IMG/VR virus record: IMGVR_UViG_3300006803_000024
Coordinates: 1-53,318 of that record
Length of the DNA: 53,318 nucleotides
Strand: one strand, 5' to 3'
Origin: a virus
The position numbers and the translations under genes were made by a program. Below are positions 7,543-17,391 of this stretch, piece after piece. The notes beneath the pieces were generated by a model. The model had not been told where the DNA came from, ran no database searches, and worked only from the letters and a program-made list of their open reading frames with translations. The stretch's first letter is position 1; each line of letters starts with the position of its first letter.

Positions 7543-9873
7543 GTGAAAAATGAAAACGACATGATCGAGAACGATGTCCAGTCCCCGAAGACTGACAACG
7601 ACTCCACGTCCGAGATTTACAACCCTGCGGACCTGAGCAAACCTCAATCTGAGAAGCTGACCAAGTGGGCGCAAGAGCCTTCGATTGCTGATTTGAAAGG
7701 CGATCTGGAATATGCTCGTCAAGAGAACACCGACCAAAAGGCCAACGTCGAAGGATGGATGGCTCTTCGAAATGCAACCGGTGCTGAGTCTGGAAAAAAG
7801 ACCAAGACTCCAGGTCGTTCTTCTGTTCAGCCAAAGCTGATCCGGAAGCACAATGAGTGGCGTTATCCTGCGTTGAGTGAACCGTTCCTGAACACGGAAC
7901 GTATGTTTAATATCAACCCCCGCACATTTGAAGATAAAGCTGCTGCTGACCAAAACCAGTTGATTATTAATTGGCAGTTCGACACCAAGCTAAATAAGGT
8001 TGATTTCATTGACCGATATGTCCGTAAGACTGTGGATGAGGGGACATGTGTGGTTCGTGTTGGCTGGGAACGGAAGACCGAGAAGGTCAAAGTCCTGAAG
8101 CCTGTTTATGAATACACCATGATGGAAGTGGGTGATGAAGAGGGTATGCAGATGCTGGCTCAGGCAACTGAGATGGCGACATCTGATCCTGAAGCATGGG
8201 AAGCAGATCCTTCAATCCCTGATGAACTTCGGGCTGCCGTTGAGTATGGGCTTGAGGACCAAGAGATGGTTGTCGCCACTCAGATCGACGAAGAGTGGGT
8301 TGAAGAGACCAAGATCACATACAACCAACCTTCTTTGAAGATCGTCGATGTGGCGAACTTTTTCATTGACCCTTCTTGCGAGGGTGAGTGGGAAAATGCC
8401 CAATTTATGGTTCATACCTACGAGTCCACAAAGTCCGAGTTGAAGAAGCGTCGGATTTACAAGAACTTGGAAGAAGTGAACTGGGGTGCAAACCAGATCA
8501 AAGCACAAGTGGGTGATCCAGATCACGAGACAACCACACCCATTCCCGATGGCCGGATGAACTCGGACAAAGCCAAGGTGCTGGTCTATGAATATTGGGG
8601 TCTGTGGGATGTTCACGGTGATGGGGAGATGATCCCGATTGTTGCCACCTTCATTGGTGATACAATGATCCAGCTCACAGAGAATCCATTCCCTGACCGG
8701 AAGCCTCCGTTCGTTGTTGTTCCGTATATGCCTATCCTTGGTTCAATCTGGGGCGAAGCTGATGCTTCTCTTCTGCAAGACAACCAGCGGATCCTTGGTG
8801 CTGTTACTCGTGGTACGATTGACCTGTTGGGTCGCTCTGCAAACGCACAGTCAGGCTATGCTAAGGGCTTTCTGGATCCAGTGAACCGGAAGCGTTTCGT
8901 GAATGGGGAAGACTTCGAGTACAACCCGAACTCAGATCCTCGTGTTGCAATTCAGCAACTACAGTATCCTGAGATCCCGAACTCTGCTCTGACAATGATG
9001 CAGCTCCAGAACGCTGAAGCTGAGGGTCTGAGCGGGGTCAAATCATTCTCAGGTGGTATCACTGGTGAAGCCTATGGCCGAGTCGCTCGTGGTATCTCTG
9101 GTGCGTTGGATGCGGCTGGCCAACGTGAGATGAGTATCCTCCGTCGTCTGGCCGAGGGTATGCGTCTGATTGGCCGTAAGATCATGTCGATGAACGCTTA
9201 TTTCCTGGAAGAGAAAGAGATCATCCGGGTCACGAACAAAGAGTTCGTCGAAATCAAACGCGAAGATCTGTCTGGGAACTTCGATCTGCTGGTGGACATC
9301 TCCACTGCTCAGGTTGACGAACAGAAGTCTCAGGATCTGGGAATGATGCTTCAGACGATTGGTCCAGATATGGATCCCGGTCTCTCGAAGATCATCCTGG
9401 GTCAAATCGCAGATCTGAAGCGTATGCCTGATCTTGCAGAACAGATCCGTGCTTATGAGCCTCAGCCTGATCCGATGCAGGTTCGTATGCAGGAACTTCA
9501 GATCGAGAAGCTGGAAGCAGAGATTGCTCTGGACCGTGCTCGTGCTCTTGAAGCAGAAGCCCGTGCTGAAGGCAAATCTCTTGATACAGAGCTTGAAGTT
9601 ACTGGTTCTAAGCATCAGCGTGATGTTGAGAAGATGGGTGCTCAGGCTCGTGGCAACCGTGATCTAGAAGTCACCAAGGGTCTCCTTAAAGGGGAGACTC
9701 CTGCTGGTATGATTGAGGCTGCTGTCGGTTTCAATAAGTTGGTGGAAGAATCAGATCGTATGCAGGCAAAGCCTGAAGCACCTTTGGGACGACCACCAGT
9801 TGAACAGCCAACGTTGCCAATGGCCCCCCTTGGAACTATTCCCCAACAACAACCTCTTGCTTTACCTCAGTAA
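7543..9873 (+). CDS. Portal protein (N4 gp59-like)
   Basis: 776 aa. I chose GTG 7543 because AGGAG lies 7 nt upstream. Large podophage portal: central alpha/beta core with FINDPS-type text near residue 270 (VDVANFFIDPS), YEYWGLWDVHGDGEMIP, and PFVVVPYMPILGSIWGEADASLLQDNQRILGAVTRGTIDLL characteristic of N4/P22-type portals. It continues into a long helical stem/crown rich in Glu, Ala and Gln and a Pro/Gln-rich tail. As a dodecamer it forms the DNA entry channel and docks terminase. Size and position match N4 gp59. Confidence 0.9.
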   Translation: MKNENDMIENDVQSPKTDNDSTSEIYNPADLSKPQSEKLTKWAQEPSIADLKGDLEYARQENTDQKANVEGWMALRNATGAESGKKTKTPGRSSVQPKLIRKHNEWRYPALSEPFLNTERMFNINPRTFEDKAAADQNQLIINWQFDTKLNKVDFIDRYVRKTVDEGTCVVRVGWERKTEKVKVLKPVYEYTMMEVGDEEGMQMLAQATEMATSDPEAWEADPSIPDELRAAVEYGLEDQEMVVATQIDEEWVEETKITYNQPSLKIVDVANFFIDPSCEGEWENAQFMVHTYESTKSELKKRRIYKNLEEVNWGANQIKAQVGDPDHETTTPIPDGRMNSDKAKVLVYEYWGLWDVHGDGEMIPIVATFIGDTMIQLTENPFPDRKPPFVVVPYMPILGSIWGEADASLLQDNQRILGAVTRGTIDLLGRSANAQSGYAKGFLDPVNRKRFVNGEDFEYNPNSDPRVAIQQLQYPEIPNSALTMMQLQNAEAEGLSGVKSFSGGITGEAYGRVARGISGALDAAGQREMSILRRLAEGMRLIGRKIMSMNAYFLEEKEIIRVTNKEFVEIKREDLSGNFDLLVDISTAQVDEQKSQDLGMMLQTIGPDMDPGLSKIILGQIADLKRMPDLAEQIRAYEPQPDPMQVRMQELQIEKLEAEIALDRARALEAEARAEGKSLDTELEVTGSKHQRDVEKMGAQARGNRDLEVTKGLLKGETPAGMIEAAVGFNKLVEESDRMQAKPEAPLGRPPVEQPTLPMAPLGTIPQQQPLALPQ

Positions 9874-9924
9874 AGTAAGTTACGAACAATTTACTGTAAC
9901 ATATCAACCACAAAGGATGTGGCA

Positions 9925-10317
9925 ATGAACCTATACGACGAAAATGTGCAAGACACCGAGGAAACAGCACACCTCACAATGGAACAGTATCAGGAGTACA
10001 AAGCCTCCTGTGAAGAGCTGCTCCGTCAGGCAAAGGCTGCTGCAAAGCTGTCTGAGAATTCTGAGTTCAAAGAAATCGTTATGGATGCGTATTTTGACCA
10101 AGAGCCAAAGCGGCTTGCTGGTTTGATGGCAACTGGCCGTCTCTCGGACAAGCAGTTCGATGAATGTATTGGTGAGCTTCGTGCCATTGGTTCCCTCCGG
10201 ACATTCCTTCAGGACTTCATCCAGAAGGGCAACATTGCTCAGTCGGAACTGGAAAATCTGGAAGCCGCTTGGAATGAAGCAGTTGAAGCAAATGCTTCGA
10301 TCAAGGGGGGTGAATAA
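9925..10317 (+). CDS. Small helical virion-assembly protein (N4 gp58 position), unknown function
   Basis: 130 aa, acidic and almost wholly helical. Start ATG 9925 follows AAAGGA with 9-nt spacing; an in-frame GTG at 9919 lies too close to it. There are no membrane segments and no recognisable motif. It sits between portal and scaffold genes and ends 2 nt before the scaffold start, so a role in prohead assembly is likely by context only. The 5' gap 9874-9924 carries a short AT-rich near-palindrome. Confidence 0.65.
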   Translation: MNLYDENVQDTEETAHLTMEQYQEYKASCEELLRQAKAAAKLSENSEFKEIVMDAYFDQEPKRLAGLMATGRLSDKQFDECIGELRAIGSLRTFLQDFIQKGNIAQSELENLEAAWNEAVEANASIKGGE

Positions 10318-10319
10318 TC

Positions 10320-11561
10320 ATGGCTGACGAGAACACCACACTCGACATCGACACGATGTCCGATGAAGATTTCATGAAACTCGACCCGTCTCAGATGCAG
10401 GAAGTAATTCCTGCTGACGAGCCAGAAGAGGAGACTCCAGTTGATGAGGACACTGGTTCAGAGGATGATGGTGAAACTGGTGAGACTGATCCGGATGAAG
10501 GAGATCCTTCTGGTTCAGAAGCCCCTGCTCCTGATTCCGATGAAGGTGACAAACCAGCCGATCCTCCTGCTGACCCGGAAGATGAAGGTGCCAATGAAGA
10601 CCCTGAAAAGGGAAAGACATCTCCAGCTCCGGAAGGAAAAGATGAAAAACCAGCAGAACCAGCTCCTGCTGCGAAACCAGAATCGAAAGATGACCAGGCA
10701 AAATCTGGGGATGTGAAACCTGCAAAGGTTGATCCCAAGATTGCTCAGGACTTCTTCGAGAAGGTTTCTGCTCCTTTCAAGGCCGATGGTCGTGACATGC
10801 AAGTCAAGACTCCGGAAGATGCCATCCGTCTGATGCAGATGGGTGTCAACTATTCTCGTCGTATGCAGGAAATGAAACCCCTGCGTGCTCAAGATCAGAT
10901 GCTGAAATCGAACGGTCTGAATGATCCTGAGAAGCTGAACTTCCTGATCGACCTGTCAAAAGGCGACAAGGGGGCAATCAAAAAGCTGCTCCAAGATCAC
11001 AAGATCGACCCTGTTGATATTGACACCACTGCGGAAGATACTCCGTATCAGGCCAAGAATTATCAGGGTGATCCCAAAGATCTGGCCTTTGATGATGCTA
11101 TCAAAGAGACTCTGGCTGCCGAAGGTGGTCGTGAGTTGATTGGTGACATCAACAAGGATTGGGACGAAGTTTCGAAAGAAGCTCTGCGAGATCAACCCAC
11201 CATCTTCCAGAATATCCTTGCACAAAAACATTCAGGGGTTTATTCGAAGATTAAAGCTGAATTAGATTACCAGCGGACGATGGGTTATTTGACCCAAGTT
11301 CCCTTCCTCCAAGCCTACCATCAGGTGGGTGAGGCGATGCAAAAGGCTGGTGTTTTCGACGAACCAAAAGCCCAACCGACTGTTGTCGGCACTGGCACCC
11401 GGAAGGCTGCTCCTAAGCCGAAGACTGAGCAACCCACTCCAAACGTCTCATCGGCAACTCCACCCCGATCCGCTCCAGCAAATGCTGGCGGGCAACACGC
11501 AGAACCGGACTATTCGTCTATGAGTGACGAGGATTTCAAGAAGTTGGCTCCCCCCTCATAA
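10320..11561 (+). CDS. Scaffolding protein (N4 gp57 position)
   Basis: 413 aa, extremely acidic and Pro/Ala/Glu-rich over residues ~20-135, then helical, then a Pro-rich linker, as usual for phage scaffolds that fill the prohead and leave before packaging. A short motif is repeated at both ends: MSDEDFMKLDPS near residue 13 and MSDEDFKKLAPPS at the very C-terminus. Scaffold ends commonly contact capsid protein, so the duplicated motif may be a capsid-binding peptide. It lies directly upstream of the major capsid gene. Confidence 0.8.
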   Translation: MADENTTLDIDTMSDEDFMKLDPSQMQEVIPADEPEEETPVDEDTGSEDDGETGETDPDEGDPSGSEAPAPDSDEGDKPADPPADPEDEGANEDPEKGKTSPAPEGKDEKPAEPAPAAKPESKDDQAKSGDVKPAKVDPKIAQDFFEKVSAPFKADGRDMQVKTPEDAIRLMQMGVNYSRRMQEMKPLRAQDQMLKSNGLNDPEKLNFLIDLSKGDKGAIKKLLQDHKIDPVDIDTTAEDTPYQAKNYQGDPKDLAFDDAIKETLAAEGGRELIGDINKDWDEVSKEALRDQPTIFQNILAQKHSGVYSKIKAELDYQRTMGYLTQVPFLQAYHQVGEAMQKAGVFDEPKAQPTVVGTGTRKAAPKPKTEQPTPNVSSATPPRSAPANAGGQHAEPDYSSMSDEDFKKLAPPS

Positions 11562-11598
11562 CGAAGAATCCAGTTGAGAAGTTTGAAAAGGAAATAAC

Positions 11599-12789
11599 AT
11601 GGCTCAACTTTACAATGCCCCTCCGGGTACGGCTTCGGACATTGGTCCGCAGTTCAACACTCACTACTGGGATCGTCGTTCTCTGATCGACGCTGCCGAA
11701 CAGATGTTCTTCAGCCCTCTGGCTGACGTTCGCTCGATGCCGATGCACTACGGCAAAGAGCTGAAAGTCTACTACTACGTGCCTCTGCTCGATGACCGCA
11801 ACGTCAACGACCAGGGTCTCGATGCTACCGGTGCCGTCACTGCCTGGGGTAACATCTACGGTTCGTCCAAGGATGTTGGCCTGATCAGTGCTCGTATGCC
11901 GACGCTGACCGAAGAAGGTGGGCGTGTGAACCGCGTTGGTTTCACCCGTCTCGAACGCTCTGGCACGCTGCAAGAGCACGGCTTCTTCACTGAATTCTCG
12001 GACGACATGATGACCTTTGATACGGATTCCGATCTGTATGGTCACATGAGCCGGGAAATGGTGGCTGGTGCCAACGAGATCACTGAAGATCTTCTGCAAA
12101 TCGACCTCCTGTCGAATGCAGGGACTGTGGTCTACACTGGTGTATCGACTCAAGACAGCGAGATCACTGGTGAAGGTGCCAACCCGTCGGTTGTTACCTA
12201 CATGGATCTGAAGAAACTGAGCATCGTCCTCGACGATAACCGGACTCCGAAGAACACCAAGATCATCAAAGGTTCGACCATGCAGGATACGATGACGATT
12301 AATGCGTCGCGTATCATGTACATTGGTTCGGAACTTCAGATCACTGTCGAGAACATGGTTGATGGTCTGGGCAACCCGGCTTTCGTTCCTGTTCGTAAGT
12401 ACGCTGCTGCTTCGACGATCATGAACGGTGAAATCGGTTCCGTGGGTGACTTCCGCGTTATCGTTGTGCCGAACATGATGAACTGGGAAGGTGCTGGTGC
12501 TGTTGCTACCGGTGCGAACCTCGGTTACTCGGACGACGGTGCCAACTACAACATCTTCCCGATGTTGGTTGTTGGTGACGGCTCTTTCGCAACTGTCGGT
12601 CTGCAAGGCTCCGGCAAGAAAGGTGCGAAGCAGAAGTTCAAGATCATCGTCAGGAAGCCCGGTAAGGAAATGGCCACGATTCAGGATCCTTACGGCAAGA
12701 TCGGTTTCAGCTCGATCACGTTCTACCACGGCTTCATCGCCCTGCGTCCGGAACGTCTGGCTGTTGTAAAGACCGTTGCGGCTGAGTAA
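11599..12789 (+). CDS. Major capsid protein, N4-gp56 family
   Basis: 396 aa. Text typical of the N4-gp56 family: N-terminal THYWDRRSLIDAAEQMFF, then ELKVYYYVPLLDDRN, GFFTEFSDDMMTFD, MSREMVAGANEITEDLLQ, and a C-terminal half with FPMLVVGDGSFATVGLQG. It folds as HK97 and forms the icosahedral shell. Start follows AAAAGGAAATAAC. Codons are strongly biased to C-ending forms (for example ttc, aac, gac) compared with adjacent genes, as expected for the most abundant protein. A terminator follows 15 nt after the stop. Confidence 0.95.
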   Translation: MAQLYNAPPGTASDIGPQFNTHYWDRRSLIDAAEQMFFSPLADVRSMPMHYGKELKVYYYVPLLDDRNVNDQGLDATGAVTAWGNIYGSSKDVGLISARMPTLTEEGGRVNRVGFTRLERSGTLQEHGFFTEFSDDMMTFDTDSDLYGHMSREMVAGANEITEDLLQIDLLSNAGTVVYTGVSTQDSEITGEGANPSVVTYMDLKKLSIVLDDNRTPKNTKIIKGSTMQDTMTINASRIMYIGSELQITVENMVDGLGNPAFVPVRKYAAASTIMNGEIGSVGDFRVIVVPNMMNWEGAGAVATGANLGYSDDGANYNIFPMLVVGDGSFATVGLQGSGKKGAKQKFKIIVRKPGKEMATIQDPYGKIGFSSITFYHGFIALRPERLAVVKTVAAE

Positions 12790-12804
12790 TCAGCTCTAAG
12801 GGGA

Positions 12805-12824
12805 GGGGGCTAACGCCCCCTTTC
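12805..12824 (+). terminator. Rho-independent terminator after the capsid gene
   Basis: GGGGGC-taac-GCCCCC (12805-12820) followed by TTTCTT. A strong short hairpin with a tetraloop; probably limits read-through from the highly expressed capsid gene into the downstream virion genes. Confidence 0.9.
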
Positions 12825-12862
12825 TTATCCTTTAACCTCTATCTAATATGGAAGATCATCCA

Positions 12863-13591
12863 ATGAACATCAGTAAACTCGCACCCGCTGAAGCTCTCGA
12901 AGCTGTCACGGCAATGGAAACTGTAGAGCAACTTCGTGAAGCAGCGACCTCAATTAACGTCACATTCTCCGGCAATACCGGTGAAGGTACGCTCCGGAAG
13001 AAGCTCATGGATACCCTGTCTGCCGATCTGAACGAGCTGGACACTGACGACGACGCTCCTGTCGATCTGACTGAACCAGAAGAAGAGACCATCCCTGATC
13101 TGGGCGGCGATAAGTTCGACCCGTCTGAAATCCAATCGACTGCTGGCCCTGCGAAGAAGGGTCCGTCGATGAAGGAAATCCTGGAGATGGATCCGAATGA
13201 GATCACTGATCCTCTGCTCCTGCGTCAAGTGGTTCGTGCCAAGGCACTTCGTCTACGTCGTGTGAAGATCACCAATCTTGACCCTGCTGATTCTCAGCTT
13301 AATGGTGCCATCATCACTGCTGTGAACAAGTTCACCGGCAAGGTTGCCAAGTATGTCCCCTTCAACGAAGAAGAACATCCCAACGGCTACCACATCCCTG
13401 AGATCATCTTGAACCAGTTGAAGAGCCAGAAGTTCCCTCTCCGGAAGGAGATTAAAGGCGGCCAATTCGGCGTCAAGAAGTACAAGACCACAATGATCAA
13501 TAAGTTCTCTATCGTCGAGCTTCCACCGCTTAACGAGAAAGAATTGGCTGAACTGGCTGCTCATCAGCGTGCATCTCACGCTATTGACTGA
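12863..13591 (+). CDS. SAP/HeH-like domain virion protein (N4 gp55 position)
   Basis: 242 aa. ATG 12863 has GGAAG 8 nt upstream; the ATG at 12848 has no site. Residues ~20-50 (EQLREAATSINVTF, GEGTLRKKLMDTL) look like a SAP/HeH/LEM helix-extended-loop-helix domain found in many phage head and tail proteins. An acidic linker and a folded domain rich in Lys and strand-like text (TAVNKFTGKVAKYVPF, GGQFGVKKYKTTMINKFSIVELPP) follow. Its place directly after the capsid suggests a head-completion or decoration role, which is an inference. Confidence 0.6.
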   Translation: MNISKLAPAEALEAVTAMETVEQLREAATSINVTFSGNTGEGTLRKKLMDTLSADLNELDTDDDAPVDLTEPEEETIPDLGGDKFDPSEIQSTAGPAKKGPSMKEILEMDPNEITDPLLLRQVVRAKALRLRRVKITNLDPADSQLNGAIITAVNKFTGKVAKYVPFNEEEHPNGYHIPEIILNQLKSQKFPLRKEIKGGQFGVKKYKTTMINKFSIVELPPLNEKELAELAAHQRASHAID

Positions 13592-13630
13592 TAACTGAAG
13601 AAGTACAATTTATTGTAAGGACTTATGGCT

Positions 13631-14632
13631 ATGCCCGTAGAAGACACATGTAACGCAGACGCACAGGCTAATAGTCTTTACACTTCTTTGGTTGGAGATC
13701 TGGATCCGATTGACTCTGTAAGTCTCTCGGATCCAGCTTTTAATTTTGAGATTGATGAAGACAGTGACCTATATTCTGATCTCTCTTCAGTCTCACTAAA
13801 AGATTTGACTGAAGTTGAGATTGATGGGAACGGTGTATTCGACCGTTTGATGGCTGCTGTTAACAACCATCTGAATCAACAATTCAAACTAAACCGTATC
13901 ACAGGGGCAGAGTATTCCCGTGTATACTCAGAATCTTTGCTTGGAGTTTTGGGTACTGCTTCTCAATTTGTTCTGAATAAAGACAGACAGAAATGGGAAG
14001 CAGTCTCAGCTCAGTATGCAGCTCAGGCTCTGGAGCTGGAAGGCAAGAAGTCTCTTCTCAACTATGAACAGTTGAAGCTTGAGTACAACAAAAATCTTCT
14101 TGAGACTAAAGTCGTGGGTACTCAATATGCACTCACCAAGATGCAGATTGCGAATGCTGATATAGCCTATTGTCTGACTGCTTCGCAGAAAAAGATGGTC
14201 GATGAGCAGTTCGAGAAAGAACGTAGCCAAACCTTGGATACACGTTCTGATGGATCCTACGTGCAAGGTGTTGTTGGCAGCCAGAAAGCTAATCTCGATA
14301 AAGATGTTGAGACCAAAGCGTATAGCCTGAACAACCTCTTCCCCGCTCAATTGAGTGTTCTCAATGAGCAAGTTGAGAGTGAACGTTCAAAGACACTAGT
14401 TACTCGTCGAGATGGTACTCCTATTACTGGTTCTGTTGGTAAACAGATTGATCTGTATAATCAGCAGATTGATAGTTTCATTAAAGATGCAAAACAGAAA
14501 ACTGCGAAAATGTATCTTGATGGTTGGATTACTTCAAAGACTTTGGACGAAAATCTTGCTTCTCCGAATGAGCTTGATGTCCCTTCAGTAAGTGAAGTGC
14601 TACTGTCTTTGAGAACAGAGAATAATCTTTAA
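13631..14632 (+). CDS. Virion structural protein with internal duplication (N4 gp54 position)
   Basis: 333 aa, mainly helical with long coiled-coil stretches. ATG 13631 sits at a good distance from AAGGA; ATG 13625 is only 3 nt from it. A ~27-residue motif with the pattern EQ-x-E-x-ERS-x-TL-x-TR-x-DG occurs twice, near residues 192-218 and 246-272, and marks an internal duplication. No membrane segment. In N4 the gene at this position encodes a virion structural protein, so a tail-tube or internal role is plausible. No catalytic motif is seen. Confidence 0.6.
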   Translation: MPVEDTCNADAQANSLYTSLVGDLDPIDSVSLSDPAFNFEIDEDSDLYSDLSSVSLKDLTEVEIDGNGVFDRLMAAVNNHLNQQFKLNRITGAEYSRVYSESLLGVLGTASQFVLNKDRQKWEAVSAQYAAQALELEGKKSLLNYEQLKLEYNKNLLETKVVGTQYALTKMQIANADIAYCLTASQKKMVDEQFEKERSQTLDTRSDGSYVQGVVGSQKANLDKDVETKAYSLNNLFPAQLSVLNEQVESERSKTLVTRRDGTPITGSVGKQIDLYNQQIDSFIKDAKQKTAKMYLDGWITSKTLDENLASPNELDVPSVSEVLLSLRTENNL

Positions 14633-14644
14633 AGGTGTCATCAG

Positions 14645-17380
14645 ATGGGTTTGTTTTCAGGGAGTAACGTGATCAACGTTTCTTCTTCAGTCTATAATCT
14701 GGCTGGAGAAGAACTTGATCGACCGAATTTCTTGAAAACAACTTTGTTTTCAGCAGTCATGAGTCCATACGATCTGTACTTGGGCGAGAAAATTATAGAC
14801 AATTACTTGAAGGGTCCGGGGATCCTGCAACGATCTTTTTTCAATTGGGCTGTAAGAAATGAACTATCAGGTATCCCAACCTACTCTCAAAATATAATTG
14901 AAAATATATCACAGAGTATTGTAGAGCCATACATTCCTATTCCAGCCTCTCCTGCTGGGTTGGTTAACATTGTAATTTCTGCGGAAATTACATTTGGTGA
15001 TTATTCTTTTTGGGCAGAACGTTGGTTGTTCGATAATGCCCCAGAAGAAGTCGCACTAAACTGGTTCGCAGACTACGATCAAACTAATCACCAAATTACC
15101 ATTCAATATGAGAGTGGGGCTACAGTTGTTATCCCTGCTGATTCTTATGACAAGAATGAGAAGTTTGTTGTTGCTCGATACTACCAAGTAGTGCCGACAA
15201 GTGTGGAACCTATACAGGTTGGTACAAAAATCTTAAACATCACACCAGAGCCTTCGAATTCTGGTTTTGTGTTCAGTGCCACAGCAAACATTAATACTGT
15301 TGGCCATTCTCTGGATCAAACTGTTCGAGTGACCAAGGAGTATTCTGATGGAAGTCCGACCACGACTACAAATACTCCAGAGACGAATGTGGAAAGCTTT
15401 ACCACTATTCGAGACACCTACACCAAAACAGAGTACGTCGGTAATACCGGTGGGACTCCAAACAACAATTCGAGCATAGAGACTACTCTTCTGATTTGGG
15501 AAAGAAGGAGGATCTATACTGATCCCACTTTCACTGTTGAAAGTGTTGTTGTTAATGATCTCGGAGGGGGAGATACTGAGACTGTAACTACTTCACGGTC
15601 TGGTGAGTATCTTGAACCAATCTATGATTACCAAGAAAAAACCCAAGAAACCATCTTTGACAAGATTGATGGGGATGGTGGTATTTGGATTTATATGATT
15701 GGTGGGGGAAACACTGTACTCAATGCTTTGGTGGTAGATACTGTTGCTGGGCCATCATACGAGTATTACCCTATTCTCCCCCTCAGAATTAACAATGAGA
15801 GCATCAGAGAACCTGGTTTTGAGGATCTGTATGCTGAAACCAAAAAAGCCTATAAGAAGGCCACAGGAGGTGGTCTTAAAGGGTATAATATTGATAACAT
15901 CCTAGACAAGATTGAAGACAATCCTGACATTGGAGACATTGACTACTCTTATGTTCAGTGGGGGTGTTCTGTTAACATAATTGATCTTTCGAGCAAACGA
16001 TACATTTATCTGTGGCTGAAGAGTTTGATGAATATTCAAAACACCACGTCTGCGGATATTACAGCTTTTGAGGATAGTGTTGTATTATATTCTGATTTTC
16101 AGGCTCAGTTGATTACATGGAGTGCTGCACAAAATAATAGCTTAGATCCGTTGTTTAATACGCCGAGACCCACGTACCCTTTGTACACTTCCCCTAAGAC
16201 AACAACTATTCAATTGAAGAGTGATCATCCCCAACTCGGTGGGTTTGATAACAGATATACGTGGATAAATATTAATGAAACTTTTCACTCTGGTTTGGGA
16301 AAAGCCGGGGCTGTGCTAGATGATATTTGGTTTGATAATGGTTCAACGATTAACTGGAACATCTCTCAAGAGTTCGGAGAGCGAGAAGGATCTTCTTTTC
16401 GGATAATTGATAGAAGTGTCTCAAGTGTAGAGATGTTTAAACAAACAGGAGTAAATTCTTATTCAAAACTGACCATTTGGGGAATGTCTCACGACAACTT
16501 TATTTATCAAGGAAAAGCGGTCACCACTTCATTGTTTGACGGTGTGAACGATACAAGTGAATCTGTATTCCTAATCCCATTACACGCTCCAACAGTAAAA
16601 CTGTTGGGTATCAAAGACTTTACTCAATTGAGTATTTCAAACACATTTATCACTTTTAATTCTTATGAGGTTGTGAAGAAAAAGTGGTATGAGTCCTTTT
16701 TAGGAATGTTGGTCGTTCTTGTTGTAGTAGTAGTGATCTCAGTACTTATTAACCCTGCACTAATGGCAAACGTGTCTGGTCTGTTGGGGTCTAATATTGC
16801 ATTAGGAACAACTCTAGGTTTCACAGGTACAGCAGCCATTGTAGCAGGTGCTGTTACAAACGCTGTGGCTGCTATGATCCTATCTCAAGTGTTGTCTCAA
16901 GTAACTATACAGGTTTTTGGTGAAAAGTGGGGAGCCATTCTTGGTGCTCTGATTGGCTTTGCTTTGAGCTTCGGGATCTCTAACGGATTTTCAAACTTTA
17001 ACCTCAGTACTTTGATGAACCCTCGTACTATTCTTAGTTTTAGCTCTGCGATTGCTAACGGGTACTCTGGCTTTACTCAAGCAGAGACTGCCGAAATCAA
17101 TGAAGAGATGATGGGGAACCAAGAAAGTTATGATAAATCTGTTCAAGATTTGAACACTTTGTTACGGTCTTTGGGTCTTGCAGATGACTTGCTTTTTGAT
17201 CCACTGGGACTTACAGAGAGTGCAAGAGGCAATGAGTATGGTGCAAAATCTAGTTATGTACCTGAATCCCTTGATCAGTTTATATCAAGAACCATGATCA
17301 CTGGTTCGGACATTGTTGATATTACTCTCTCATTGATTACAGACTACACTGAACTACAGCTTACATTGCCTAAAGGTTAG
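14645..17380 (+). CDS. Large virion protein with C-terminal membrane segments (N4 gp53 position)
   Basis: 911 aa. The first ~660 residues are strand-rich with repeated Thr/Ser text. From residue 681 there is a strongly hydrophobic block: LVVLVVVVVISVLI (about 688-704), NIALGTTLGFTGTAAIVAGAV (about 718-740) and GAILGALIGFALSFGISNG (about 760-780). Such segments in a podophage virion protein suggest insertion into the host inner membrane during ejection. The gene has lower G+C and a different codon look (tta, ata, aat) from capsid and portal. No enzymatic motif is recognised. Confidence 0.6.
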   Translation: MGLFSGSNVINVSSSVYNLAGEELDRPNFLKTTLFSAVMSPYDLYLGEKIIDNYLKGPGILQRSFFNWAVRNELSGIPTYSQNIIENISQSIVEPYIPIPASPAGLVNIVISAEITFGDYSFWAERWLFDNAPEEVALNWFADYDQTNHQITIQYESGATVVIPADSYDKNEKFVVARYYQVVPTSVEPIQVGTKILNITPEPSNSGFVFSATANINTVGHSLDQTVRVTKEYSDGSPTTTTNTPETNVESFTTIRDTYTKTEYVGNTGGTPNNNSSIETTLLIWERRRIYTDPTFTVESVVVNDLGGGDTETVTTSRSGEYLEPIYDYQEKTQETIFDKIDGDGGIWIYMIGGGNTVLNALVVDTVAGPSYEYYPILPLRINNESIREPGFEDLYAETKKAYKKATGGGLKGYNIDNILDKIEDNPDIGDIDYSYVQWGCSVNIIDLSSKRYIYLWLKSLMNIQNTTSADITAFEDSVVLYSDFQAQLITWSAAQNNSLDPLFNTPRPTYPLYTSPKTTTIQLKSDHPQLGGFDNRYTWININETFHSGLGKAGAVLDDIWFDNGSTINWNISQEFGEREGSSFRIIDRSVSSVEMFKQTGVNSYSKLTIWGMSHDNFIYQGKAVTTSLFDGVNDTSESVFLIPLHAPTVKLLGIKDFTQLSISNTFITFNSYEVVKKKWYESFLGMLVVLVVVVVISVLINPALMANVSGLLGSNIALGTTLGFTGTAAIVAGAVTNAVAAMILSQVLSQVTIQVFGEKWGAILGALIGFALSFGISNGFSNFNLSTLMNPRTILSFSSAIANGYSGFTQAETAEINEEMMGNQESYDKSVQDLNTLLRSLGLADDLLFDPLGLTESARGNEYGAKSSYVPESLDQFISRTMITGSDIVDITLSLITDYTELQLTLPKG

Positions 17381-17391
17381 GAGAAACAAAT

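Noticed and set aside
11536-12729. 397-codon minus-strand frame
   Set aside because: Antisense to the major capsid gene; the highly biased codons of that gene deplete stops on the other strand.
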